Shown piece after piece: positions 46,773 to 55,511 of a DNA stretch of 64,000 bases (positions are counted from its first letter, which is position 1; every line of letters starts with the position of its first letter). Made by a program: the position numbers and the translations under genes. Source of the stretch: Pseudomonas entomophila. Lineage in GTDB: Bacteria > Pseudomonadota > Gammaproteobacteria > Pseudomonadales > Pseudomonadaceae. Below the pieces are notes generated by a model that searched no databases, was not told where the DNA came from, and was given only the letters and a program-made list of their open reading frames with translations. The DNA lies in the NCBI RefSeq assembly GCF_013523165.1, contig NZ_JAAMQI010000017.1:26655-90654 (forward strand), in the 5' to 3' direction.

Positions 46773-47441
46773 ATGTGCGAATGCATCGTTCAGTCCCACA
46801 ACGTTCAAGGTGCACTTGCACCGTTCGCTCAACCGGTGCTCGACGCACGCAGCGAGGCTGATCGGGCCTGCGCGCCATTGTCCGACGCGCCTGCCTCACG
46901 CGAGTCCCTGGTCAAACCCAGGATGCGCGTGCAGGCCATCCTCATGCGGGCCGGCCAACCGGTGACGCGCGACGTGCGCTGGGGCTGGACGCCCGAATGG
47001 TCCATGGCGCCACGCTCGCCGATCACGCGGCTGTCGCTGGAACAAGTGCTGCGCTCTCCACAATACGCTCGCCTGCGCCGTGACGGCCGCGCGTTGATCC
47101 CGGTCGAAGGGTGGTACGAGACGGCCAGCGAAGGCGCCGGCACTGCCCGTCGGCAACTGGCCTACATCACCGCCCGCCATGCGGGTCCCTTGTACCTGGC
47201 CGGCCTGGCCCATGTCGGCGTCGAACCCAGTGGCTGCGATGGCCTGGCCCTGGTGACGACCCTGGATACGGCAGGCCAGCAACGCCTGGTGGTGCTCGAC
47301 GAGGCGCATGCCAAGGCGTGGCTGGCCCCCGACCTTGACTGGGAACAGGCTCAACGGTGCGTCCTGCCCCACGCGCTGGGGGTGGATCGACTGGAACACC
47401 TGTTCCAGGCCAAGCGCGGGTTCGCCTCGACGGCCCGTTGA
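46773..47441 (+). CDS. Divergent SOS-response-associated (SRAP/YedK) family protein
   Basis: The 222-residue product starts MCECIVQS, keeping the Cys2 that becomes the catalytic residue in SRAP proteins, and contains RALIPVEGWYETASEG (equivalent to the Glu motif GWFEW). The region where the active-site His normally lies (IHDRMP) reads RLVVLDEAHAKAWL, with no clear His-Asp-Arg motif, and the N(V/A)RxE segment before it is not recognisable. SRAP/HMCES proteins protect abasic sites by a Cys2 crosslink, so this may be a non-catalytic or altered paralogue. It heads a plus-strand run with an M42 peptidase and a ferritin-like gene. Confidence 0.7.
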   Translation: MCECIVQSHNVQGALAPFAQPVLDARSEADRACAPLSDAPASRESLVKPRMRVQAILMRAGQPVTRDVRWGWTPEWSMAPRSPITRLSLEQVLRSPQYARLRRDGRALIPVEGWYETASEGAGTARRQLAYITARHAGPLYLAGLAHVGVEPSGCDGLALVTTLDTAGQQRLVVLDEAHAKAWLAPDLDWEQAQRCVLPHALGVDRLEHLFQAKRGFASTAR

Positions 47442-47470
47442 ACCTCTGATCACGCAGGAGAACGCATTTC

Positions 47471-48568
47471 ATGTTGCGGGATGTCGCATTGCTGGAGCGT
47501 CTGTTGGTGGCCTATGGGCCTGGTGGACAGGAAGACGATGTTCGGGCCGTGTGCCTGGAAGCCCTGAACGAACATTGCGACGAGGTCCATGTCGACCGGG
47601 CTGGCAACGTCGCAGGGGTCATCCGTTCAGCGCATCCCAGCGACCCTGACGACAGCATTCGGGTCATGGCGCACCTGGATGAAATCGCCATGATCGTCAA
47701 ACGCATCCGGGCCGACGGCAACCTCGAGGTCGTGGCCCTGGGCGGTGCGCAGCCGATCTGCTTCGGCGCCTGCCCCGTGGAGATCCTGGGCGACGAACAG
47801 CGCCTGCCGGGCGTGCTGTCCTACGGGTCGATGCATGCCTCTCAGGCGACCCCCACAGGACGTGACGTGCTTTCGGGCGATGTGCACTGGAACGACGTCC
47901 ACATCGTGACCCGTCGCAGCGAGCGTGAGCTACAGGCCATGGGCGTGAGGCCCGGCACACGGGTGGTCCTCAGCCGACACTGGCGCCAACCGTTTCGCGT
48001 CAACGACGCCATCGCGGCGCACTTCATGGACGACCGCGCGCCCCTGGTCGCGGCGATCGAGGCGGCAGTCCTGGTCCGTGCGCAACGCGGTGCACTGCAG
48101 CAAGACGTCTGGTTCGTGCTCACCACGCTGGAGGAAGAGTCCAACGCGGGCGCCATGTACGCCGCCGCGCGGTTGCCAGGCGATACCACGCTCGCGTTGG
48201 AGGTAGGCCCTGTGCTGGAGGAGTACGGCACACGTCTGAGTGCCGACCCCATCGTCAACACCGGCGACCAGAAAGGCTACTACACCCCGGCCGTGGTCAC
48301 CTCGCTGATGCGGGCTGCACGCCGGGCCGGCTATGCGCCCCAGGCGGCGCTGCTGGTGGACTTCGCCTCGGACGCCAGCGCCGTCATGAGCAGCGGCATC
48401 GCGGCGCGCGCCGGGTGCCTGGCCATCCCCACCGACAACACCCATGGTTTCGAGATCATTCACGAGCGCGGTATCCAGGCCTGCGCCGAGACCCTGGCCA
48501 CGTTCCTGCTGGACCCAGCGCTCGAAAGAGCCGATCGGTCGCCCCGGTCGAACGACCCTGCGCGCTAG
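47471..48568 (+). CDS. M42 family metallopeptidase
   Basis: The 365-residue protein shows the family's two-metal scaffold: VMAHLDEIAMIV (His and Asp), TTLEEESNAGAMYAA (catalytic Glu-Glu) and TDNTHGFEIIHERGI (His). The third region, SQATPTGRDVLSGDVHWNDV, is looser than in typical M42 enzymes. M42 aminopeptidases and endoglucanase-M-like proteins trim peptides in the cytosol. RBS CAGGAG lies just before the start. It sits 29 bases after the SRAP gene and 40 before the ferritin-like gene. Confidence 0.83.
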   Translation: MLRDVALLERLLVAYGPGGQEDDVRAVCLEALNEHCDEVHVDRAGNVAGVIRSAHPSDPDDSIRVMAHLDEIAMIVKRIRADGNLEVVALGGAQPICFGACPVEILGDEQRLPGVLSYGSMHASQATPTGRDVLSGDVHWNDVHIVTRRSERELQAMGVRPGTRVVLSRHWRQPFRVNDAIAAHFMDDRAPLVAAIEAAVLVRAQRGALQQDVWFVLTTLEEESNAGAMYAAARLPGDTTLALEVGPVLEEYGTRLSADPIVNTGDQKGYYTPAVVTSLMRAARRAGYAPQAALLVDFASDASAVMSSGIAARAGCLAIPTDNTHGFEIIHERGIQACAETLATFLLDPALERADRSPRSNDPAR

Positions 48569-48608
48569 GCCTCACACCCAGACACCCATCCCGAAAGGAG
48601 AAACACCC

Positions 48609-49118
48609 ATGGCCACACCCAAGGACAACCTGCTGGATTGGCTGCGTGATGCCCACGCGATGGAGCAGCAGGCCGAAAGCATGCTCAAGGGCCAGGCAGA
48701 ACGACTGGAGCACTACCCCGAACTGAAACGGCGAATCGTTAAGCACATCGAGGAGACCAAGGGTCAGCAGAAGGCCCTCGACGCCTGCATTGCCCGTCTG
48801 GGCGGCAGCACCTCCACCTTCAAGGACCTGGCAGGCAAGGTCATGGCCTTCGGTCAGGCCTTGGGCGGCATGGTCATGAGCGACGAGGTGGTCAAGGGCG
48901 CGATGTCGGGTTATGTGTTCGAAAACCTGGAAATCGCGATGTACACGGTGCTGATCGAGGCCGCCGAGCAAGTGGGCGACCGTGAGACGGCCGATGCGTG
49001 CCGTGCGATCCTGGAACAGGAACAGGCGATGGCGAACTGGCTGCAGGAGCACCTGCCTGAGGTGACGCGTGCGTTTCTGGCGCGGTCGGCTGATCCGGAG
49101 GCAGAAGCCAAGCGCTGA
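48609..49118 (+). CDS. YciE/YciF-type ferritin-like protein (DUF892)
   Basis: The 169-residue four-helix protein from the ATG at 48609 follows AAAGGAG by 8 bases. It has LLDWLRDAHAMEQQAESML and HIEETKGQQKALDACIARL, then MSGYVFENLEIAMYTVLIEAAEQVGD, giving the ExxH-type iron/metal ligands of DUF892. Homologues YciE and YciF are induced by osmotic and general stress. The final gene of the plus-strand run; it converges with the Mn catalase. Confidence 0.88.
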   Translation: MATPKDNLLDWLRDAHAMEQQAESMLKGQAERLEHYPELKRRIVKHIEETKGQQKALDACIARLGGSTSTFKDLAGKVMAFGQALGGMVMSDEVVKGAMSGYVFENLEIAMYTVLIEAAEQVGDRETADACRAILEQEQAMANWLQEHLPEVTRAFLARSADPEAEAKR

Positions 49119-49138
49119 GTGCAGGGTCTGAAAACAAG

Positions 49139-49163
49139 CGCGCCGGGTCTTGGACCCGGCGCG
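49139..49163 (-). terminator. Intrinsic terminator between yciE-like gene and Mn catalase
   Basis: CGCGCCGGGTC-TTG-GACCCGGCGCG is a perfect 11-base stem. On the minus strand it is followed by TTGTTTT, so it terminates the catalase transcript; without a T-tract on plus it may act only weakly for the ferritin-like gene. Confidence 0.8.
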
Positions 49164-49184
49164 TGAGGACCAGCGATCAGCTGA

Positions 49185-50087
49185 TCAGCGCTTGAGCGCC
49201 TCGCCACTGCCAAGGTTGGCACCGGTCAGCGGTTGGGCGTCCGGATCGGACATGGTCCTTTCCTTGAAGGCTTCCAGTGCAGCGAAGGATTCCTCGTCCA
49301 GCTCGACCGAGGCATTGCCGTCGCCACCGTCCACCGCCGGTTGTGGATTTTCCACGTAGACCCATTCGTCCATCTGGCCAGGCACGCCTTGCGCTTCGCC
49401 CTGGTTCCAGGCACCGCGCATGTCGTCGCCATGGGACATGTTGAAGTAGGTCTTGTTGAACTCCGCCACGCCGGGCAGCTTACCCTGTGGGAAGTTGGGC
49501 TGGATGCTGTGCAAGGCCTTCTCGAACGACTGCTGGTGAGCGATTTCACGGCTCATCAGGAACTGCAGCGCATCTCGGACCCCGGCATCGTCAGTGACGT
49601 TGATCAGGCGTTCGTAGACGATCTTGGCACGTGCTTCGGCCGCGATGTTGGAGCGCAGGTCGGCGGTTGGCTCACCAATGGTGTCAATGTAGGCGGCGGT
49701 CCACGGGATGCCACCGGAATTGACCAGTGCTGCACCACCACCGTAAAGCATGCTGGTGATGTGGGAGTCGTTGCCGGCCCCGGTCAGCGAACGGTACAGC
49801 TCGCCTTCGGACTCGACCCCTTCGGCCAACTTGCCCTTGGCACCCTTGTTGAGCATCACCACGATCGAACCGATCACTTCAAGGTGACTGAGTTCTTCGG
49901 TCGCAATGTCGTACAGCATGTCCTTGCGGCCTGCATCGTCTTCCGACACGGCCTGTGTGAAGTAACGCATGGCGGCGGCCAGTTCACCCTGAGGCCCACC
50001 GAACTGCTCGAGCAACAGATTGGCCAGGCCTGGATTGGGGCCGGCCACTCGAACGGTGTATTGCAGTCGCTTGTTGTGCATGAACAT
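49185..50087 (-). CDS. Manganese catalase
   Basis: The protein has 300 residues from ATG 50087 (MFMHNKRLQYTVRVAGPNPG), which follows GAGGAA; the in-frame N-terminal extension to 50177 is not catalase-like. Di-manganese ligands are evident: Glu35 in GPQGELAAAMRY, Glu65 and His68 in ATEELSHLEVIGS, and later Glu in EARAKIVYERL and His in REIAHQQSFEKAL. It removes H2O2 without haem. It lies 61 bases after the KGG gene on the same strand, so both are probably one transcript. Confidence 0.93.
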   Translation of the reverse strand: MFMHNKRLQYTVRVAGPNPGLANLLLEQFGGPQGELAAAMRYFTQAVSEDDAGRKDMLYDIATEELSHLEVIGSIVVMLNKGAKGKLAEGVESEGELYRSLTGAGNDSHITSMLYGGGAALVNSGGIPWTAAYIDTIGEPTADLRSNIAAEARAKIVYERLINVTDDAGVRDALQFLMSREIAHQQSFEKALHSIQPNFPQGKLPGVAEFNKTYFNMSHGDDMRGAWNQGEAQGVPGQMDEWVYVENPQPAVDGGDGNASVELDEESFAALEAFKERTMSDPDAQPLTGANLGSGEALKR

Positions 50088-50148
50088 GTACGTATTCCTC
50101 TTCAGGCGTTCAGGGCGAATGGCCGCCCTGAACTTCTTCATTGGAAAA

Positions 50149-50400
50149 TCAGCGCTTGTCGTCGCGCTGTTGACCATTGCCGTGGCTCATCTGGCCACCT
50201 TTCTTGCCAGCGTCCGAAGCGCGTTGCGGATCGTCGGCGAAGTTGCCGCGCCCACTCTGCCCGCCTTGACGGCCGGTTTCATTGCCGTGGCTGGTGCCGG
50301 AGCTCTGCCCTCCTTTGCGCCCCGCTTCCGACGCGCGTTCGCGATCGTTGGCGAAGTTGCCAGGGTTTTGGCTGCTCTGCGTGTCTTGACGATTAGCCAT
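50149..50400 (-). CDS. KGG-repeat general stress protein
   Basis: The 83-residue hydrophilic protein contains tandem stress motifs: GNFANDRERASEAGRKGGQ and GNFADDPQRASDAGKKGGQ, with a diverged copy between (HGNETGRQGGQSG). KGG/GsiB-like proteins are disordered and induced by drought, salt or general stress. It precedes the Mn catalase and probably shares its promoter. Confidence 0.9.
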   Translation of the reverse strand: MANRQDTQSSQNPGNFANDRERASEAGRKGGQSSGTSHGNETGRQGGQSGRGNFADDPQRASDAGKKGGQMSHGNGQQRDDKR

Positions 50401-50719
50401 GATCTTTCACCTCATGTCAGTCCTACACAGGAACGTCTGTGTTTCTGTGTGACGTGCTCGCGGCGCAGACGTGTTCTTTTGTTTTTCGAACGCCTGACGA
50501 ATTGCATTAAAGATCATTCGGTACAATGTTTAGCGCGCCAAAAGATGGGCATCTGCACAGCTAGGGCATACTGATGGCGTCGACCGACAAAGCGTTGGCA
50601 CGCTATCGCTTTACAGGTGGAACCCATCTTCCCTGGACCGAGTCAGTTGCCTTACTGCCGCGCAGGCGCACCGGCCGTCCGGGTCGGCACGCTGCGGCGA
50701 TCTTCACAAGGACACCTTC
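50401..50719. other. 319-base divergent promoter region between the KGG gene and the uvrA paralogue
   Basis: No gene is supported. An inverted repeat ACACAG-GAACGT-CTGTGT lies 30 to 50 bases before the KGG start. A TACAAT hexamer near 50522 could be a -10 element for the plus strand, without a good -35. Confidence 0.5.
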
Positions 50720-53374
50720 ATGCCTGCACGTCGACAGCCTCCCGCCGCTTCTTCCACTCCTCATCCACCGGGCTTGGTGCGGGTGCGAGGCGCCCGTGAG
50801 CACAACCTGGCCAACGTCGATGTGGACATTCCGCGCGATGCGCTGGTGGTGTTCAGCGGGGTGTCCGGGTCGGGCAAGTCATCGCTGGCCTTTTCGACCT
50901 TGTATGCCGAGGCGCAGCGACGCTACTTCGAGTCCGTAGCCCCCTACGCACGGCGCTTGATCGACCAGGTGGGCGTGCCGGACGTGGACGCCATCGAAGG
51001 GCTGCCGCCAGCGGTCGCCCTGCAGCAGCAGCGCGGCAGCCCGAATGCACGCTCGTCGGTGGGCAGCGTCACGACCTTGTCCAGCCTGATTCGCATGCTC
51101 TATTCGCGGGCCGGCAGCTACCCGGCCGAGCAGCCGATGCTGTACGCCGAAGATTTCTCGCCCAACACGCCCCACGGCGCCTGCCCGCAGTGCCAGGGGA
51201 TGGGCCGGGTCTATGAAGTCAGCGAAGCCACGATGGTTCCCGACCCCTCCCTGACCATCCGTGAGCGTGCGGTGGCCGCCTGGCCCATGGCCTGGCAAGG
51301 CCAGAACCTGCGCGACATCCTGGTGACCCTGGGGCATGACGTCGACGTGCCCTGGCGCGACCTGCCGAAGAAGACCCGCGACTGGATCCTGTTCACCGAA
51401 GAGACGCCCACCGTGCCAGTCTATGCCGGCCTGACGCCGGAGCAGACGCGCAAGGCCCTCAAGCAGAAGCTCGAACCCAGCTACCAGGGCACGTTCACCG
51501 GCGCGCGGCGCTACGTGATGCACACCTTCATGCACTCGCAGAGCGCCCTGATGCGCAAGCGGGTAGGCCAGTACCTGCAGGCCAGCCCGTGCCCCGAGTG
51601 CGACGGTAAGCGTTTGAAACGCGAGGCGCTGAGCGTGACCTTCGCCGGGCTGGACATCGCCGAGCTGTCGCGCCTGCCTCTGCTGGACCTGGCCCGGCTG
51701 CTCGACGAGGTCGCCGCTGCGGATTATCTCGACCAGGCCGAAGAGGCCGGCCCGGTGCTGACCCACCAGCAGACGCGCGACGCCCGGGCGCAACGGGTCG
51801 CCAAGGGCGGCAATCCCCACGCCGGCGGCCAGGACGTGCGCCACACTCACAACCTGTCGCTGGAAAAACGCCTGGCCGCCCAGCGCATCGCTGCCGAACT
51901 GCTCGAACGCATCACCACCCTGGTCGACCTGGGCCTGGGCTACCTGGCGCTGGAGCGCAGCACCCCGACCCTGTCCTCTGGCGAGCTGCAGCGCCTGCGC
52001 CTGGCGACTCAGCTCAACTCGCAGCTGTTCGGGGTGGTGTACGTGCTCGACGAGCCGTCCGCCGGCCTGCATCCGGCCGACAGCGAGGCATTGTTCGATG
52101 CCCTGCAACGGCTCAAGGCAGCCGGTAACTCGGTGTTCGTGGTCGAGCACGACCTGGAGATGCTACGCCGTGCCGACTGGCTGGTGGACGTCGGCCCGGA
52201 TGCCGGCGAACTGGGCGGTCATGTGCTGTACAGCGGCCCTCCTGCCGGGTTGGAACAGGTCGAGGCTTCGCGAACGCGGCCGTACCTGTTCGCCACCCAG
52301 ACCACGGCGCCACGTGTCGCCCGGCCGGTCGAGCACTGGCTGCGACTCGAGGGGGTGACGCGCAACAACCTGCACGATCTGTCGGCTGCGTTCCCCCTGG
52401 GGTGCTTCACCTCGGTCACCGGCATCTCCGGCTCGGGCAAGTCCAGCCTGATCAGCCAGGCCCTGCTCGACCTGGTCGGTGCGCACCTGGGCCAGGTGGT
52501 CGAGGCCGAGGACAGCGAGCAGCCGAGCCTGGACGACGAACCCCAGCCGACGAGCGTCGGCCGGGTAACGGCAGGCCTCGAGCGCATCAGGCGCCTGGTG
52601 CAGGTTGACCAGAAGCCCATCGGCCGTACGCCGCGCTCCAACCTGGCGACCTATACCGGCCTGTTCGACCACGTGCGCAAGCTGTTCGCCGCCACCGAAG
52701 CGGCCAAGGCCCGTGGCTTCGACGCCGGGCGCTTCTCCTTCAACGTGGCCAAGGGTCGCTGCGAGACGTGTGAAGGCGAAGGCTCGGTGAGCGTGGAGCT
52801 GCTGTTCATGCCCAGTGTGTATGCGCCCTGCCCCACCTGCCAGGGCGCCCGCTACAACCCCGAGACACTGGCGGTCACCTGGAACGGCCTGACCATCGCC
52901 GACGTACTGCACCTGACGGTGGACGAGGCCCTGACGGCCTTCGCCGAGCAGCCTGCGCCGCAACGCTCGCTGCAGTTGTTGCAGGACATCGGCCTGGGCT
53001 ACCTGCGCCTCGGCCAGCCGGCCACCGAGCTGTCCGGCGGCGAGGCGCAACGCATCAAGCTGGCGACCGAACTGCAACGCTCGGCGCGCGGCGCCACGCT
53101 GTACGTGCTGGACGAGCCTACCAACGGGTTGCATCCGCGTGACGTCGACCGCCTGCTGGTCCAGCTCAACCGCCTGGTCGATGCCGGCCACAGCGTGATC
53201 GTGGTCGAGCACGACATGCGCGTAGTTGCGCAAAGCGATTGGGTCGTCGACATCGGCCCAGGTGCGGGCGCCGAAGGAGGCTCGGTGGTCGCCAGCGGGA
53301 CACCGGGCGAGGTGGCGGCGTGCAAGGACAGCCGAACGGCGCCTTACCTGCAGCAGGCGCTGCGTGAGGGGTAA
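50720..53374 (+). CDS. uvrA2: UvrA paralogue (UvrA2/class II) lacking the UvrB-binding domain
   Basis: The 884-residue double ATPase has Walker A GVSGSGKSSLAF and GISGSGKSSLI, signatures LSSGELQRLRLATQL and LSGGEAQRIKLATELQ, and zinc-binding CPQC/CPEC and CETCEGEG-CPTC motifs. Where normal UvrA has about 115 residues of UvrB-binding domain between LYSRAG and the first CxxC, this protein has only about 20 (SYPAEQPMLYAEDFSPNTPHGACPQC), so it cannot dock UvrB in the usual way. UvrA2 proteins and DrrC-type resistance proteins share this feature and are linked to DNA damage tolerance or drug resistance. Confidence 0.9.
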   Translation: MPARRQPPAASSTPHPPGLVRVRGAREHNLANVDVDIPRDALVVFSGVSGSGKSSLAFSTLYAEAQRRYFESVAPYARRLIDQVGVPDVDAIEGLPPAVALQQQRGSPNARSSVGSVTTLSSLIRMLYSRAGSYPAEQPMLYAEDFSPNTPHGACPQCQGMGRVYEVSEATMVPDPSLTIRERAVAAWPMAWQGQNLRDILVTLGHDVDVPWRDLPKKTRDWILFTEETPTVPVYAGLTPEQTRKALKQKLEPSYQGTFTGARRYVMHTFMHSQSALMRKRVGQYLQASPCPECDGKRLKREALSVTFAGLDIAELSRLPLLDLARLLDEVAAADYLDQAEEAGPVLTHQQTRDARAQRVAKGGNPHAGGQDVRHTHNLSLEKRLAAQRIAAELLERITTLVDLGLGYLALERSTPTLSSGELQRLRLATQLNSQLFGVVYVLDEPSAGLHPADSEALFDALQRLKAAGNSVFVVEHDLEMLRRADWLVDVGPDAGELGGHVLYSGPPAGLEQVEASRTRPYLFATQTTAPRVARPVEHWLRLEGVTRNNLHDLSAAFPLGCFTSVTGISGSGKSSLISQALLDLVGAHLGQVVEAEDSEQPSLDDEPQPTSVGRVTAGLERIRRLVQVDQKPIGRTPRSNLATYTGLFDHVRKLFAATEAAKARGFDAGRFSFNVAKGRCETCEGEGSVSVELLFMPSVYAPCPTCQGARYNPETLAVTWNGLTIADVLHLTVDEALTAFAEQPAPQRSLQLLQDIGLGYLRLGQPATELSGGEAQRIKLATELQRSARGATLYVLDEPTNGLHPRDVDRLLVQLNRLVDAGHSVIVVEHDMRVVAQSDWVVDIGPGAGAEGGSVVASGTPGEVAACKDSRTAPYLQQALREG

Positions 53375-53461
53375 GGGTCAGGTGAGCAGGTTGTGAGCAT
53401 CCAGTCGCCTTCGTGGGAGCCACTGTCTTTTGCTCGATTGGTGCTCCACATGAACTGGTTT

Positions 53462-53605
53462 TGTGGGCCCTTCTCGCTCAATCGCGGCCGGTCCAGCGTC
53501 CCGGCCGGGGCCGCCCACAGGTTACCGCGATAGCCTGCAACCCCGCGGTGGGGCTACGGGTGTGGGAGCGGCCCCAGTGCCGCGATGGGCCGCAAAGCGG
53601 CCCCT
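53462..53605. repeat. REP pair, inverted
   Basis: The left copy reads GTGGGCCC then a CAATCGCGGCCGGTCC variant of the 36.5 kb element; the right copy is GGAGCGGCCCCAGTGCCGCG followed by CCGCAAAGCGG. GGGCTACGGGTGTGGGAGCG in the middle matches the interior of the 36.5 kb pair. Confidence 0.78.
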
Positions 53606-53671
53606 GAAATCGATCAGAAATAAAGTCTCTGCGCCATGCCAGCTATCGCCATGTTCTCTGCGCGACAGCGC
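53606..53671. repeat. 66-base REP-linked repeat, copy 2
   Basis: Starts GAAATCGATCAG and ends with the same 35-base block as 3079-3113, with the same spacing. It directly follows an inverted REP pair, as does copy 1. Confidence 0.75.
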
Positions 53672-53792
53672 AGTGCCGACGGTCAAGGATTCCCGCACAA
53701 CTTTAGCCGCCTTCCGACATCCAACCTTCAACAATGCCTGGTCCGCCCCTCCGGCGACCCGGCCAAGGTGACCCGCTCCTGGAGACCTTCCC

Positions 53793-54338
53793 ATGGCGAT
53801 ACGCAAGACCCTGCTGCTTTCCTGCGCACTGCTGGCCCTGGCTGGCTGCGCTGGCTCCGGTGACGACGCCAAGCCGCCGGCCACCACCCAGGTCGACCTG
53901 CAACGTTACCAGGGCACCTGGTACGAGCTGGCCCGCCTGCCGATGTTCTTCCAGCGCAAGTGCGTGCAATCCGAGGCTCATTATGCCCTGCGCGACGACG
54001 GCCGCATCGACGTCACCAACCGCTGCCGCGAAGCCGATGGCGAGTGGAACGAGGTCAAGGGCATCGCCGAGGAACAGGTGCCTGGGCAGACCGACAAGCT
54101 GTGGGTGCAGTTCGACAACTGGTTCAGCCGCCTGGCGCCCTGGTTGACCAAGGGCGAATACTGGGTGCTGTACCACGACGACAGCTACCGCGTGGCGCTG
54201 GTCGGGCACCCCAACCGCAAGTACCTGTGGCTGTTGTCACGCACACCGATCGTCAGTGACTCGGCGCGGGAACAGTTGCTGCGGGTGGCGCGGGATCAGG
54301 GGTATGACACGAGTGAGTTGGTGTGGCGCGAGCCGTGA
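53793..54338 (+). CDS. blc: Outer-membrane lipocalin (Blc)
   Basis: The 181-residue lipoprotein has a lipobox ALLALAGC (Cys about 19), then the lipocalin signature YQGTWYELARLPMFFQ, AEDDGRIDVTNRC-like region and DNWFSRLAP, YWVLYHDDSYRVALVGHP and LWLLSRTP. Blc binds lysophospholipids and is induced by envelope stress. It stands alone at the left edge of the lower-GC segment. Confidence 0.92.
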   Translation: MAIRKTLLLSCALLALAGCAGSGDDAKPPATTQVDLQRYQGTWYELARLPMFFQRKCVQSEAHYALRDDGRIDVTNRCREADGEWNEVKGIAEEQVPGQTDKLWVQFDNWFSRLAPWLTKGEYWVLYHDDSYRVALVGHPNRKYLWLLSRTPIVSDSAREQLLRVARDQGYDTSELVWREP

Positions 54339-54414
54339 GGGCGTGGCGTTCGAGATCAGCGCAGGTGAACCGCGCTGTCTCGAACGCAAGGCGTCTTCAC
54401 CGTCTGGGTGTCGA

Positions 54415-55302
54415 TCACCTCGCACTCGGCTCAGGTGCAGCCCGTCGATCCCGGCCAAAGCCTCTGACCGCCACCACCACCAGCAAGGCGCCGCACGCAG
54501 TCACCCAGGACACGGTGTTGCCAAACACCAGATAGTCCAGCGATAGCGTGATCAGCGGGACCAGGTAGAACAACACGCTGACCTGGCTGGCCGAGCCTTT
54601 CTCCAAGAGCCGAAACAGCAGAAGCACCGCCAACGTCGAGACGACGACCGCCATCCAGGACGCCGACAGCACGAACTGCGGCGTCACAGTCAGCCTGAGG
54701 TCGGTGAAAGGCAGAACGATTAGGAACAGGCCCGTCGCTGTGACAGCCTGGTAGAAGCCTGATACGACAGGGTTGAGGGTGGAGCCTTTTTGCACGATCG
54801 TGCCCACCGTGATAGCAAGCACGGACGCCAAGCCAAAGACCAGGCCTCCCGCTGTCACGGCCCCCAGGTCACGTGCGCCCCACAATGCCACCGTCAAGCC
54901 CACCAATCCAAGGCCCAGATAACCGTACCCTGCCCTGCCAATCGTCTCGCGCGCCAGCACCGGCGTCAGGATGGGCTGCAGCCCCAGGATGAGGGCGAGG
55001 ACACCCGGCGTCAGGTGATGGTCGAGTGCCAGAAAATAGGCGGCTTGATAAACCACCTGCAATAACACGCCGGTGATCACCACCCGGCCAAGTACAGACC
55101 TGGGTAATCGTGACAGGCGAGCCAGTCGGCCCTGCTTGACCAGCCAGATCCAGGCTATACCCAGAGCGATCAGGGCGCCTGCTGCACGTACGGCGAGAAA
55201 GACCGAGACGGAAGCTTCTTCAAGACCCAGCTTGACGAAGATGGCGCCGCTGCTCCATAGGAGAAGAAAGATGAAGGGTGCTGCTTTATCGAAGCCTGTC
55301 AT
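54415..55302 (-). CDS. EamA/DMT family transporter
   Basis: The 295-residue protein has about ten helices with duplicated EamA halves: FIFLLLWSSGAIFVKLGLEEAS at the start, GLQPILTPVLARETI between, and LFYLVPLITLSLDYLVFGNTV near the end. It is divergent from the LysR gene, so that regulator likely controls it. GC is visibly lower than in neighbouring core genes, pointing to recent acquisition. The substrate is not known. Confidence 0.85.
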   Translation of the reverse strand: MTGFDKAAPFIFLLLWSSGAIFVKLGLEEASVSVFLAVRAAGALIALGIAWIWLVKQGRLARLSRLPRSVLGRVVITGVLLQVVYQAAYFLALDHHLTPGVLALILGLQPILTPVLARETIGRAGYGYLGLGLVGLTVALWGARDLGAVTAGGLVFGLASVLAITVGTIVQKGSTLNPVVSGFYQAVTATGLFLIVLPFTDLRLTVTPQFVLSASWMAVVVSTLAVLLLFRLLEKGSASQVSVLFYLVPLITLSLDYLVFGNTVSWVTACGALLVVVAVRGFGRDRRAAPEPSAR

Positions 55303-55468
55303 ATTGTCATGTCGCCTTGGTGTACGTAATGACCATCAGCGTATTAATCAAACCCTGCGCCCATCGATACGAAACTTCCTTATCGAATGCGCTCTTCGCA
55401 ACACGCCTGTCACGGCCCCCATCAAGCAGCCGATACTACGCCAGCCGTTGACCCGGTTCGCGCCAATA

Positions 55469-55501
55469 ATTATGATCACCGCCATCTCTAGACATGATAA
55501 T
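55469..55501. promoter_or_regulatory. Interrupted palindrome before the lysR gene
   Basis: ATTATGAT (55469-55476) and ATGATAAT (55494-55501) form a 7 of 8 base inverted repeat spaced by 17 bases, in an AT-rich divergent region. It fits a LysR operator between the transporter and regulator starts. Confidence 0.4.
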
Positions 55502-55511
55502 AAGTAACAAA

